A DNA stretch of 64,000 bases from Pleurodeles waltl (lineage: Eukaryota > Chordata > Amphibia > Caudata > Salamandridae): NCBI RefSeq assembly GCF_031143425.1, contig NC_090437.1, positions 851,025,978 through 851,089,977 of the forward strand, read 5' to 3'. A program made the translations under genes and the position numbers. Positions 33,450-43,441 of this stretch are shown one piece after another. The notes under the pieces were generated by a model. The model was not told the DNA's origin. It saw only the letters and a program-made list of their open reading frames with translations, and made no database searches. The first letter of the stretch is position 1, and every line of letters starts with the position of its first letter.

Positions 33450-33806
33450 GTTTTCTATACCATACTTGGCTCGCCCCGAAGAAAAAAAACCAAGCATTTG
33501 CAATGCAATATGTTTCACATTTGTATTCAATGATCTCAGGTAGCAAAGGTAAGAAAAAATTATTCGGGAGCACGGCCTCGGGTAGGTTCCCCGTGACGGC
33601 CAGGAGCCCTTCAAAGTGGTTTGCGCCCGGCTTTAGGCCCATGCTGTCCCAGGAAGCACTTTCCTCGACAGGGAGGGGTGACATTTAGGAATAGTACGTT
33701 CGAGTTTATTACCGGACTAGTGTAAGTGACTGGATACATTGTAACTGATAATCTCAGGTTATAGTAGTCCCTTCAGTTTACAATTAGGAGGAGCATGTAG
33801 TCATTA
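33450..33806. other. Unassigned DNA upstream of AGA
   Basis: A short GC-rich patch at about 33567-33690; no gene or repeat recognised. Confidence 0.4.
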
Positions 33807-33865
33807 GGTCGTGAAGAAGCGTTGCTGGATACGGCTGGACCATAGAGACGTGAAACATGTTGACC
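33807..33865 (+). ncRNA. Hammerhead-like motif B
   Basis: GGTC is followed by GTGAAGA, AGCGT...ACGT arms (one G-U pair), GAAAC, ATGTT and closing GACC. This is the hammerhead order (TGAnGA core, stem II, GAAA core, closing stem) as found in Penelope-like and other retroelement ends. TTAATAAAATT follows at about 33993. The first core base is G instead of C, so activity is doubtful. Confidence 0.45.
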
Positions 33866-34528
33866 CTTCGTTAGGGATGGTCTGGTAGTTCCCCACCCCT
33901 TCTTCTAAATACTCATGGGAGAGAGTGATTGACCATTGTCTCTGTTTCACTCTCTTGATCATTTTTAATCTTGGCCTCAACCCCTCTTATGGATTAATAA
34001 AATTGTTACCCTATGTTTCGGGTTTGTGAGCTAATTTTAATCTTTAGTTTGACTCTCCTAGCTTTCCCTTTTCCAAACTCACTCTTCGGGTCTTGGCATC
34101 ATCGAGAAAGATCTCCGGCAAAGAGCCCCACCTCAGGGGTGCCTGTCAGACATTGCAGCACCGGTCTGACGAGGAGCAACTCCGATGATGAAGCATGACA
34201 CCATTTGGGTGTGTGAGGATTCTTGCTCCTAAAATTTAGGACTCCTCCGTATCCTTTCCCCTATTTCTCCTTTGGAACAGTGTATCTTGTTTATTTTCAA
34301 AGAAAAAATGCACCTTCTGGTAGTGTCCAATTTGGTTAAGTTAATATAATAGTCCAAATGTGGTGCAAGTGGTCTAGTGCCCTACCACCCCAAGGCACAT
34401 AAATAGTGTATACGGGTATACACCATGTACAATCAACAGATAAGACCACAGCACTTAAAACCTATATAGTAGTATAGTACAAGTGCGAACTTCAGTACAA
34501 CAGATCCGTTGATGAGTGAAACAGTACT
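33866..34528. other. Probable decayed retroelement end with a GATGATGAAGCATG module
   Basis: It contains TTAATAAAATTG (about 33993) and, at 34184-34222, GATGATGAAGCATG followed by an ACACC/GGTGT stem and GTGAGGATTC. The same module occurs at 39822-39866. No protein-coding signal. Confidence 0.35.
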
Positions 34529-34557
34529 CTTCTTTGTGTTCCAGAAAGATGTTTATA

Positions 34558-34672
34558 GAATAGGGGACCTTGGTAAGCCCTCTGGGTTGTGCTGGGTGCG
34601 TGCTTCAGAACTGTTTGAAATTTGAAGCATGCGCCCAGTTCAACCCAGAGGGCTTACCAAGGTCCCCTATTC
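34558..34672. repeat. 115-bp near-perfect hairpin
   Basis: The arm GAATAGGGGACCTTGGTAAG... is mirrored by ...CTTACCAAGGTCCCCTATTC. Each arm is about 52 nt with only a few differences and a loop of about ten bases (CTGTTTGAAA). Such a structure would extrude or be cloned poorly. No coding frame. Confidence 0.85.
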
Positions 34673-34847
34673 TTCGCTCATTTAGCACATGTCTTCTATT
34701 TGTCCATATGGTACACATTACCCTGGGTGTCCTTATACTATAGGACACCGGAATCACTTACCTTCTCACTCATCTAATTAGGATACAAATTCAGTTTCCT
34801 CATTCCATCTTTTTCGGGTGGATATCCTAACTACTCGTCTACAGTCT

Positions 34848-34888
34848 AGCCTTGAAATAGTCACTGTGTGACGAAACAAGTGTTGGCT
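34848..34888 (+). ncRNA. Hammerhead-like motif C, best preserved
   Basis: AGCC, then TTGAAATA, a perfect stem GTCAC-TGT-GTGAC, then GAAAC, AAGTGTT and closing GGCT. The stem II plus GAAAC half is exact for a hammerhead; the first core (CTGANGA) is degenerate. AATAAA follows about 40 nt downstream (34927). It probably lies in the Ngaro leader or an element just before it. Confidence 0.5.
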
Positions 34889-34984
34889 GTGTTTGATTGG
34901 CTGTGTCTAATCCAACTACTGATCCTAATAAACATCTTTCTGGAACACAAAGAAGTGTCTCGCATTTTCTTGAGTTTGGAGGGC

Positions 34985-35021
34985 CCTGTGGAGAGCGGAC
35001 GCAGTCTAATCTCTCCACAGG
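34985..35021 (+). repeat. Short perfect hairpin in the Ngaro leader
   Basis: CCTGTGGAGAG and CTCTCCACAGG form an 11-bp perfect stem with a 15-nt loop, 180 bp before the gag start. Confidence 0.7.
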
Positions 35022-35197
35022 AGTCTTCGGCAGGGAAGTGAGGACAGGAGGGCTGGGATTGGTGGGGAGGGACAAAAGGGTGGGTTTATACAGTGAATTA
35101 GGGGAAAGAACGGCCTCTTCTGTGGCTGCTCGTTGCGCCGTCAGAAGTTTGGCAGAGGTGAGTTAGGCGGGGTACGGACCTTTCTACGCGTCGGTCA

Positions 35198-35275
35198 TGG
35201 CTTTAGGCCCTGAAGTTGAGGCAGTGAGGGCTGCGCTTCGTGTTATTGGTGAAGCTGTCCGGGCCGACCTCATGC
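35198..35275 (+). pseudogene. Ngaro gag, first codons before the LTR insertion
   Basis: The ATG at 35198 opens MALGPEVEAVRAALRVIGEA and continues about six residues to the point where a solo LTR begins (35276). Across the insertion the frame resumes after the duplicated ATGC at 43442. The ALR-x-IGEA-x-R-x-DL pattern resembles N-termini of vertebrate Ngaro gag proteins as I remember them. A TAG created by the LTR's first bases ends the frame. Confidence 0.55.
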
Positions 35276-35837
35276 TGTAGTGAATCCTAGTTTTTTTAAT
35301 GGAATACAGGAGTTACCTTAGCCTTTGGCTTGCAGACTTGTGCCCCCGTCACCTAGTAACTTTTACCCTACTCAGCTTGCTCTGTTTTAGCACATTTATT
35401 TAACCCCTTCCCCACCAAGGAAGTAAGGGTTACGTCTGTGGCTGCGGGGCTGAGGTGGCATGGACGTAACATTACGTCCTGGGACCGGCCCTCAGGGAAA
35501 GCTCTAACGCTCCCCCTGAGGGCCCTCCTCCCACCCCCCCTAGGTGAGGGTTGGAAGGGGAATTACTTCCCCTTCCACCCTAGATCCCCGCCCCCTCAAT
35601 GATGTCAGTGCACGATCGCACGCTGACATCATCAGAGGGTGCCAGACGCGCTGGAAGCTATTTGCTTCCAGCGCGTCTTCAAGAAAGGAGGTATGTTTGT
35701 CCTCCGGGCAGGGAGTGGGGGGGTTACTAAAAAAGAGGCATTGGGGGAAAGGAAAGGGTTTTCCTTTCCTCAATGTCTCTTTCAGCATTCCTGCTGCCTG
35801 ATCGTGATGCGATCGGGCTGCAGGAATGCCCGCTAGA

Positions 35838-36665
35838 CACCAGGGATTTGTGTATGTGTGTGTGTATTTATAGTGTGGGGGAGCGAAACCTTGGGCAAGG
35901 GTCGCCCCCCTTGGGAGGCCAATATAGTTATCACCGTTTCTGCCCCCCTTGGGAGCAGATCAGCCATTTATTTTTAGGCCGATCTGCCCAGGCAGAAGCC
36001 ACTAGAAACCAGGGATTGTTTTTGTGTGTGTTTTTTTGTGTTGGGGGGCGGCCCCTTGGGCAAGGGTTGCCCCCAAGTGACAAAAAGCACTATTGGGCAG
36101 TTCTGAAGGGGGCAGATCAGTCTATTTTTTTAGGCCCATCTGCCCCCAAGGGGGGCAGAAGCCACTAAGTGTCAGGGATCGTGTGTGTGTGTGCTTTATG
36201 TGGGGGTTTGTCTCTTGGGCAAGGGTCGCCCCCCAAAGGGCGCAATATATTCTATGACATTTCTGCCCCCCTTAGGGGCAGATAGGCCTATTATTTGTAG
36301 GCACCAGGGAATTTTCTTTCTTTCCTTAGTTTTTTTGTGTTGGGGGGCGCTCCCTTTGGCAAGGGTCACCCACCAAAGGGGGCAAAGCACTGTTGGGTAG
36401 TTCTGCCCCCCCCGGGTAGATTGGCCTATTTTGTTTAGGCCCATCTGCCCCCAAAGGGGGCAGAACCCATTGAGCGCCATGGATCACATGTGTGTGTGTG
36501 TGTGTGTGTGTGCTTTGTGTGTGGGGGGTGGCCCCTTGGGCAGGGGTTGCCCCCACAAAGGGGGCAATATATTCTATGCCATTTTTGCCCCCCTTGGGGA
36601 CAGATAGGCCTATTTTTTTTTAGGCCCATCTGCCCCCAGGGGGGGCAGAGAACACTAGAAACCAG
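35838..36665 (+). repeat. Tandem repeat, about 165-bp unit, five copies
   Basis: Each unit has CCAGGGATT-like start, a GTGTGTGTGT run, GGGCAAGGGTYGCCCCC, and facing GGCAGATnGGCCT / AGGCCCATCTGCCCC segments. Units start near 35838, 36005, 36170, 36300 and 36475; a partial one begins at 36660. Each unit can form a hairpin. It is located between the left terminus and the transposase of the piggyBac element. Confidence 0.8.
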
Positions 36666-37200
36666 GGAAAATATATAAATGTTTGGTGGCGGGGTGTTTG
36701 TCAACTGGCAAAGTATTTGCATTTGTGATTATAACAGTTTATTTCTCCATATTGTTCTAGTTCAAAGCTTTTGCTTCCTTTGCTGTGGCTTGTTGCGGTT
36801 TTGGCTGTAGTTGTCCTACGGTTTGCGTAGTTGCATGTTTTAGGTAAGTAAATAAATTTACTCCAAAGGAGTACTGTTGTCATGCATAAATTACATGTTT
36901 GTAGGCGGTGCACTAAATGCAGGATTGTGTGTGAAATTGTCCTTAGATTTATGGACAGTGATATTTGTGTTGTCTTATGTCTAATTTGCTTTTCTTTTTT
37001 CTTTTTAGTGGGTTATCTTTGGTGATTGCTGTGGCTGTGCAGAGTAGTTGCTGGTGAGTCTAGTTTTTTCAGGCAAGTGAGCGATATAGTTTTTGAGTTT
37101 ATAACTCTTAGTGATAAAGCTACACTTTGTTTATTACGTGTCTTACACAGTGCTAGTGATTGGTGGTGCATTTGTCCAGTTACTTTTTGTAGGAAGGATC

Positions 37201-38921
37201 ATGGCTAGCCATAGGATGACCGCTCAGCAGGTTGTTGGGGTGCTTTTTGAGTCGTCTTCTGACCATGATTATGAGACTGACTCTGCATCTGAGGCAGAGG
37301 AGGAAGTGCAAGATTCTGGAAGTGAATTTTCTGTCAGGGAGGAATCATCTGATGATGAAGCCACTCCCAGTGGTGATGAAGTGCCTGTTTTAGAGGAGGA
37401 CACTGATGTGCCAATGGTGCAGCAGTCAGCGGCTGAAAGGCTTCCCATTGGAAGACCTGACACCTGGGTTGCACCAAACGTGGCACAGCCACAGTTGCCT
37501 GCCTTTACTGGTTTTCCAGTGTGTAGAGTAAATACGGAAAACTTTTTGCCTGTCAACTTCTTTGAGTTGTTTATGGACAATGTATTTTTGGAAGAGATTG
37601 TTGAGCAGACTAATTTGTATGCGGAGCAGTATTTGAGGGACAACGCTGACAGACTTAGGCCACACTCTAGAGCTAGCCGGTGGATTCCCACAAATCTGAA
37701 AGAGTTGAAAAAGTTCTTGGGTTAAACTTTTTTGAATGGGTTGATAAGGAATACATCACTGTCTTCATATTGGTCTACTAGTCCCTTGATGGCAGCTGCT
37801 ATATTTCCTGCAATCATGAGTCGTAACCGGTATTAGCTTCTTCTTCGGATGTTGCATTTTGTAGGTAATGCTTTAGCCGTGCCACGAGATCACCTTAATT
37901 CTGACCATCTTTTTAAGATTAGACCTGTCCTTGATCATTTTGTACATCGGTTTTCAGAGATCTATGTTCCAGGCAAAGAAATATCTGTAGATGAGTGGGT
38001 CCTGTTCAAGGGTCGTTTGGTTTTTTAGGCAGTACATTCCTAGCAAGAGAACATGGTTTGGAATATGCTGTCTGAAAATAGTGCAGGATATGCTTATAAT
38101 TTCCAGGTCTACACTGGTAGAGATTCCAGTATTGACCCCCCTGGTTGTCCGCCCACTTTTGGAGTTAGTGAGAAAATTGTGTGGGAACTTGGTAGATGAC
38201 TGTTTAACAAAGGTCACCATTTTTATGTAGACATCTTCTACACTGGAGTTCCTTTATTCAAGGAATTGTTCAGAGTGGACACTGTTGCTTGTGGCACAAT
38301 CCGCTCTAATTGGAAAGGCTGTCCAAGAGAGCTTGTCTGTAAAAAACTTGAGAAGGGACAGTGCAGTGCCTTGCGGAATGATGAGCTGCTAGCTCTGAAA
38401 TTTGTAGACAGGAGGGATGTGTACATGCCAACTACCATCCATGATGAGAGTACTTCACCTGTGGCTGTTGGGGTCAAGTTGCTGAAGTGCACAAACCTGT
38501 GTGCATTTTAGACTACAATAAGCACATGGGTGGTGTTGATAGAGTAGATCAGAGGTTGGAACCTTACACTGCTACTCGTAAGGCTTATGTTTGGTATAAG
38601 AAATCAGCAGTTCACCTATTCCACTTGGCAACTTTTAATGCTTTTGTTGTGTTCAAGGATAGTTCTCCAGAGTCAAGGATGACATTTGTGAAATATTAGG
38701 AGTCTATCATAGCGAGCCTTGTTGTGCTGGAACAGGCAAGAGTTTCTAGAGAAGCAGTGGAGGAGGTATGTGGCTAGATTGAAAGATCTGTCTGTGCTTG
38801 AAGAGGTATCAGGAAGGAGACTAGGATGTACTGCCTTGATTGTCCTTCAAAGCCTGGGCTGTGTGTGGGTGGCTGTTTCAGGAGCTACCACACACAGAAG
38901 AATTATTCGGAAATACCGTGA
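37201..38921 (+). pseudogene. piggyBac transposase (PGBD4-like), degenerate
   Basis: It opens MASHRMTAQQVVGVLFESSS and has an acidic N-terminus. In-frame stops at 37723 and about 37834 and later frameshifts break it. The DDD catalytic positions can still be located: KEISVDEWVLFKGRL (about 37978-38022), FYVDIFYTGVPLF (about 38220-38258) and DYNKHMGGVDRVDQ (about 38513-38554). The C-terminal Cys-rich finger reads YCLDCPSKPGLCVGGCF and ends at YHT...EIP with TGA at 38919-38921. The order and spacing fit the whole family domain. With two stops and at least three shifts the protein is not made. Confidence 0.9.
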
Positions 38922-39057
38922 GTGTAAACTGCTGTTTTATATTTTCATATGTTCAGTTTTACGGTTGGCATTACTGTCTTGTATTCAGTTAGAGCTTTTG
39001 TGTTTATAGTTTTGCACTTATTTATAATTAGTGGTTTCTTTGTTGTTTAAAAAAAAG

Positions 39058-39378
39058 TGATGGCAGTGTGCATGGACTGGCGCTTGGCTGATGGTGTGTG
39101 TTGACTGGCGCTTGGCTGGCGGTGTGCGTGGAGTGGCGCTTGGCTGGCAGTGTGCATGGAGTGGCGCTTGGCTGGTGGTGTGCATGGGGTGGTGCTTGGC
39201 TGGCAGTGTGTGTGGGGTGGCGTTTGGCTGGCGGTGTGTGTGGGGTGGCGCTTGGTTGGCGGTGTGTCTGGGATAGCGCTTGGCTGGCGGTATGCGTGGG
39301 GTGGCGCTTAGCTGGTGGTGTGTGTCGGGTGGCGCTTGGCTGGCGGTGTGCGTGGAGTGGCGCTTGGCTGGCGGTGCC
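39058..39378 (+). repeat. Minisatellite, about 29-bp unit, about 11 copies
   Basis: GTGGCGCTTGGCTGGCGGTG-type units differ by single bases. The long open frames on both strands here (e.g. ATPRTPPAKRH repeats) come from the repeat. It ends in an inverted TGCCAGCCAAACACCAGTCC. Inside the piggyBac element. Confidence 0.9.
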
Positions 39379-39821
39379 AGCCAAACACCAGTCCACACAC
39401 TCCCTTCAGCTGGTGTGATTGCTGTATCAGGCATGTGGGCATATGAAAGTGATGGGCCCTTGAATGGCGCTGTCTGTTGATGCGAGTGTTGTAATGTGCT
39501 GGGCCCGCAGCCGGCGATGTGAATCGTCTTGTGCATGTCATGTCTGAAAGGTGTGTGAATGGACTGTAAAGCTGTTAGTGCCTTGACGCGGCTTTACAAC
39601 TCACAAGCTGTGAGTCATTGGTTCAGTTTTTTGGCCTTTCAGTTATTAGCAGTGCATTTCACTTTTGTGAAATCTCTTGTTAATAAAATTTGATCTACTG
39701 AACCATCACTCACCCTTGTGCCAAATCCAACTAGTATGTGTGGTACAAATAACAAAACCTGCTCCGCTGTAATCAGGCGTCACAGCACACCAGTAACACG
39801 CTAGGTGTCTCGGGTGGGACC

Positions 39822-39866
39822 CTGATGATGAAGCATGCCACCAACTTGGTTGGTGGGTGAGGGGTC
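39822..39866 (+). repeat. GATGATGAAGCATG stem module, second copy
   Basis: GACCCTGATGATGAAGCATG, then a perfect CCACCAAC-TTG-GTTGGTGG stem, then GTGAGGGGTC closing against GACC. It shares core and layout with 34184-34222, including upstream TTAATAAAATTT at about 39682. CTGATGA is the exact hammerhead first core, but the GAAA box is replaced by GTGAG. Confidence 0.5.
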
Positions 39867-40019
39867 TTTTTAACATAACCTAAGTGTGTTCTTTTCACAA
39901 TTTTATTGTTTGGAACATCACAGAAGTACATGGACACATCAAAATGATCTTTGACAAAACTACCTGTGTTTGGGGGAGGGGGCACCTATGTTTTTGGTCC
40001 TGGGTGCGGCCTTCATATA

Positions 40020-41420
40020 GGGAAACCTTCCAAAACCAGACATTTTTTTAAACTAGACACCCCAAGGAGTCCAGGAGGTGTGGTTTGCATGGATCCTCCA
40101 ACATTTTCTTACCCATTCTCCTCTGCAAACCTCAACATTTGCTTAAAAAAAGCATATTTTTCTCACTTTTTTTTGTAGGATCACCGCTCCGGCACAAATT
40201 TTCTACCACCCAGCATTCCCCTCAGTCTCCCAAGTAAAATGATACCTCTCTTGTGTGTGTCCCCAAAGCAGAGTCATCCTAAAGATGTATAAAAGAAAAA
40301 TTGGTGCTTATTAACTTGCTGTACTATCCCCTCAGTCTCTACAGGTTTTGGGCCTTTTTCTGTTGCAGGCACCTGGGCCATCCTCACAAGTGAGGTACCA
40401 TTTTTATCGGGAGACTTGGGGGAACGCTGGGTGGAAGGAAATTTGTGGCTTCTCTCAGATTCCAGAACTTTCTGCCACCGAAATGTGAGGAAAATGTGTC
40501 TTTTTGCCAAATTGTGAGGGTTGCACAGGATTCTAGGTAACAGAACCTGATGAGAGCCCCACAAGCCACCCCATCCTGAATTCCCCTAGGTGTCTAGTTT
40601 TCAAAAATGCACAGGTTTGGTAGGTTTCCTTAGGTGCCGGCTGAGCTAGAGGCTAAAATTCACAGCTAGGCAATTTGCAAAAAACAGCTCTGTTTTCTTT
40701 GGGAAAATGTGATGTGTCCATGTTGTGTTTTGAGGCATTTCCTGTCGCGGGCACTAGGCCTACCCACACAAGTGAGGTACCATTTCTATCAGGAGACTTA
40801 GGGGAACGCTGGGTGGAAAGAAATTAGTGGCTCCTCTCAGATTCCAGAATTTTCTGTTACCGAAATGTGAGGAAAAAGTGTTTTTTTGGCCACATTTTGA
40901 GGTTTGCACAGGATTCTGGGTAACAGAACCTGGTGAGAGCCCCACAAGTCACCCCATCTTGAGGTCCCCTAGGTGTCTAGCTTTCAAAAATGTGCATGTT
41001 TGGTAGGTTTCCCTAGGTGCCGGCTGAGCTAGAGGCCAAAATCCACAGCTAGGCACTTTGCAAAATAAACAGCTCTGGTTTCCTTGGTAAAATGTGATGT
41101 GCCCACGTTGTGTTTTGGGGCATTTTCTATCGGCGCTAAATTTTGAGGTTTGCAAAGGATTCTAGGTAACAGAACCTGGTGAGAGGACCACAAGTCACCC
41201 CATCCTTGATTCCTATTGGTGTGTATTTAAAAAAAATGTACATGTGTAGTAGGTTTCCCTATGTGCCGGCTGAGCTAGAGGCCAAAATCTACAGCTACGG
41301 ACTTTGCAAAAAACACGTCAGATTTCAATGTAAAAATGTGATGTGTCCATGTTGCATTTCCTGTTGCGAACATTATGCCTACCCACGTAAGTGAGGTACC
41401 ATTTTTATCGGGAGACTTGG
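40020..41420 (+). repeat. Tandem repeat, about 360-bp unit, 3-4 copies
   Basis: Repeating landmarks are AGTGAGGTACCATTTYTATC, GGAACGCTGGGTGGAA, AGATTCCAGAAyTTTCTG, GGTAACAGAACCTGRTGAGA, AGGTGCCGGCTGAGCTAGAG and AAACAGCTCTG. They occur near 40390, 40770 and, with a deletion, 41120, with partial copies at 40020 and 41390. No coding content. Confidence 0.8.
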
Positions 41421-42496
41421 AGGAATACAGAATAGCAAAACAAATGTTATTGCCCCTTGTCTTTCTCTACATTTTTTCCTTTCAAATGTAAGACAGTGTG
41501 TAAAAAAGACATCTATTTGAGAAATACCCTGTAATTCACATGCTAGTATGGGCACCCCAGAATTTACAGATGTGCAAATAACCACTGCTTCTCAACACCT
41601 TATCTTGTGCCCATTTTGGAAATACAAAAGTTTTCTTGATACCTATTTTTCACTCTTAATATTTCAGCAAATGAATGGCTGTACACCTGGTACAGAATGA
41701 AAACCCATTGCAAGGTGAAGCTCATTTATTGGCTCTGGGTACATAGGGTTCTTGATGAACATACAAACCCTATATATCCCCGCAACCAGAAGAGTCCAGC
41801 AGACGTAACGATATGTTTCTTTAAAAAATCTGACACTGCAGGAAAAAGTTATAGAGTACAACGTGGAGAAAAATAGCTGTTTTTTTCACCTCAATTTCAA
41901 TATTGTTTTATTTCAGCTGTTATTTTCTGAAGGAAACCCTTGTAGGATCTACACATATTACTTCTTGCTGAATTGAGAATGTTGTCTACTTTTCAAAAAT
42001 GTTTAGCTTTCTGGGATCCACAATTGGTTTGACACCCATTTCTGTCACTAACTGGAGGAGGCTGAAAGCACAAAAAATAGTAAAAATGGGGTATGTCCCA
42101 GTAAAATGCCAAAATTGTGTCAAAAAATGTTTTGTTTTTAAATTCAAGTTTGCTTGTTCCTGAATGCTGGGAAGGTGGTGATTGTAGCACCGGAAAACCT
42201 TTGTTGATGCCATTTTTAGGGAAAAAATGACAAGCCATCTTCCGCAGCCCTTTCTTCCAATTTATTTGAAAAAAACTGAATTTTCACTGTATTTTGGCTA
42301 ATTTCTTGGTCTCCTTCAGGGGAACCCACAAAGTCTGGGGCCCTCTAGAATCCCTAGGATGTTGGCAAAAAAGGACCCAAAATGTGGTGTGCGTAGCTTA
42401 TGTGGACAAAAGGTTATGAGGGCCTAAACACGAACTGCCCAAATAGCCAAAAAAAGGCTTGGCACCTGAAGGGGAAAAGGCCTGACAGCGAAGAGG
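41421..42496 (+). other. piggyBac right-end sequence, non-coding
   Basis: About 1.1 kb of A/T-rich sequence leading to the right terminus. Decayed partial units of the preceding repeat may be present; no frame with family signal. Confidence 0.5.
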
Positions 42497-42743
42497 TTAA
42501 TTAAATCTTTCAAGATGGCTGCCTTGTTTTTACTTCGGCCCTTGTTTTAGTTTTACGTTATCAGTGCCACGCCGCTAAGGCGTCAATATCAAGCGACAAA
42601 GGTAAACAAACTCTAGGTGTTCACATTAGGTACTTTCCCTCTTCACGCCTTCGAGGGAATTGTTTATATAAATTATTGTCCCAAGCATGTCTTGTTATCT
42701 ATTGTTTGGGAACAGACCTACATCAGGGGTCCAAGCAGATCTG

Positions 42744-42751
42744 TATAAATA
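42744..42751 (+). promoter_or_regulatory. TATA box of the solo LTR
   Basis: TATAAATA in GATCTGTATAAATACTCCTC, about 390 bp before the LTR's AATAAA. Its position fits the end of U3. Confidence 0.55.
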
Positions 42752-43441
42752 CTCCTCACTTGAACAGATAGAGGGATTCCGACCAGATGCCATCGCTGCT
42801 ATTGATGCTGCACGTCGCCTTGACGCTGACCCAGTCTTCGTGTCCCTACAGAGTCTGAGCTAGAGACCTCTTTCCAAGATAACGAGGGTTGGGGGCTCTT
42901 CTCATGGACATGGCATTGGCAGATTAGGTTTATCACACCAAGCTCTCTTTTAGGTTGGAGATTAGGTACATGACATTAGGGTATTAGGTAATATTACACA
43001 TCTCATGTAATTTCATTATTTCATGGTGGTGGGGGTTTTTGCATTAATGACTCTTGTCTTTACCATTCTGTTTTGTGCACTGTTCATTATCCTAACCATT
43101 GCAGCCCATGCAACTTATCGCAGATTGCAGTTCTGTGGAAATAAAACCTTACTGCATCTTCTTCATTGCCTGTGTTTAGTTGAAACATGTTTTTCATGTG
43201 AGAGAGGGGTAATCTCCGTTTAACCACGACACTCCCAGAGATGTCACACTCTTTAGTCCATGCATAAAGGCTGCCACAAATCACTTTTTACTGTTTGGGT
43301 TTCTGGCGAGGTGCTGCTTGTGAGCCAGGAGGTCTGGGACAACAATTGCGATTTGTTATAGGACTGGCATAGTTGACTACAAACATAAGTACTGTCATCC
43401 TTAAACCAGCAGTCTTGCCTAGAGCAAGAGCCCAACTACAA

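Larger units (their letters stand above)
34529..34958. repeat. Inverted repeat pair flanking a fold-back region
   Basis: CTTCTTTGTGTTCCAGAAAG (and on to ATGTTTA) near 34530-34556 is repeated in inverse orientation at about 34930-34957, just after an AATAAA. The two arms of about 27 bp enclose the large hairpin and hammerhead-like motif C. It could be a fold-back element, or an inverted partial copy of the Ngaro leader. Confidence 0.6.
35404..42496 (+). mobile_element. piggyBac element, 7.1 kb, at a duplicated TTAA
   Basis: TTAA lies at 35400-35403 and again at 42497-42500, the piggyBac signature. Left CCCCTTCCCCACCAAGG and right (minus strand) CCTCTTCGCTGTCAGG agree as short inverted termini (CCYCTTCSC). 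It holds a degenerate transposase gene (37201-38921) and three blocks of tandem repeats, which make it much longer than the usual 2.5-3 kb. The transposase cuts and pastes the element with precise TTAA repair. Confidence 0.88.
35276..43441 (+). mobile_element. Solo LTR (about 1.07 kb) inserted in Ngaro gag and split by piggyBac
   Basis: It begins TGTAGTGAATCC and ends ACTACAACA, LTR-style TG...CA ends. ATGC precedes it (35272-35275) and follows it (43442-43445), a 4-bp duplication. Inside, on the right side of the piggyBac element, are a TATA box (TATAAATA, 42744-42751) and, about 390 bp later, AATAAA (43140-43145), giving a U3-R-U5 order. No internal retrovirus-like genes are attached, so it is a recombined solo LTR, probably Ty3/gypsy-type. 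The 7,093-bp piggyBac element plus its TTAA accounts for the rest. Confidence 0.75.

Noticed and set aside
35838..36665. Possible CRISPR-like array (regular ~165-bp spacing)
   Set aside because: The whole unit repeats without unique spacers, and this is eukaryotic DNA with introns and vertebrate transposons.
39018..39536. 172-residue and 122-residue open frames of TP/AKR/H repeats
   Set aside because: Products of the 29-bp minisatellite in both strands; no start context or non-repeat domain.
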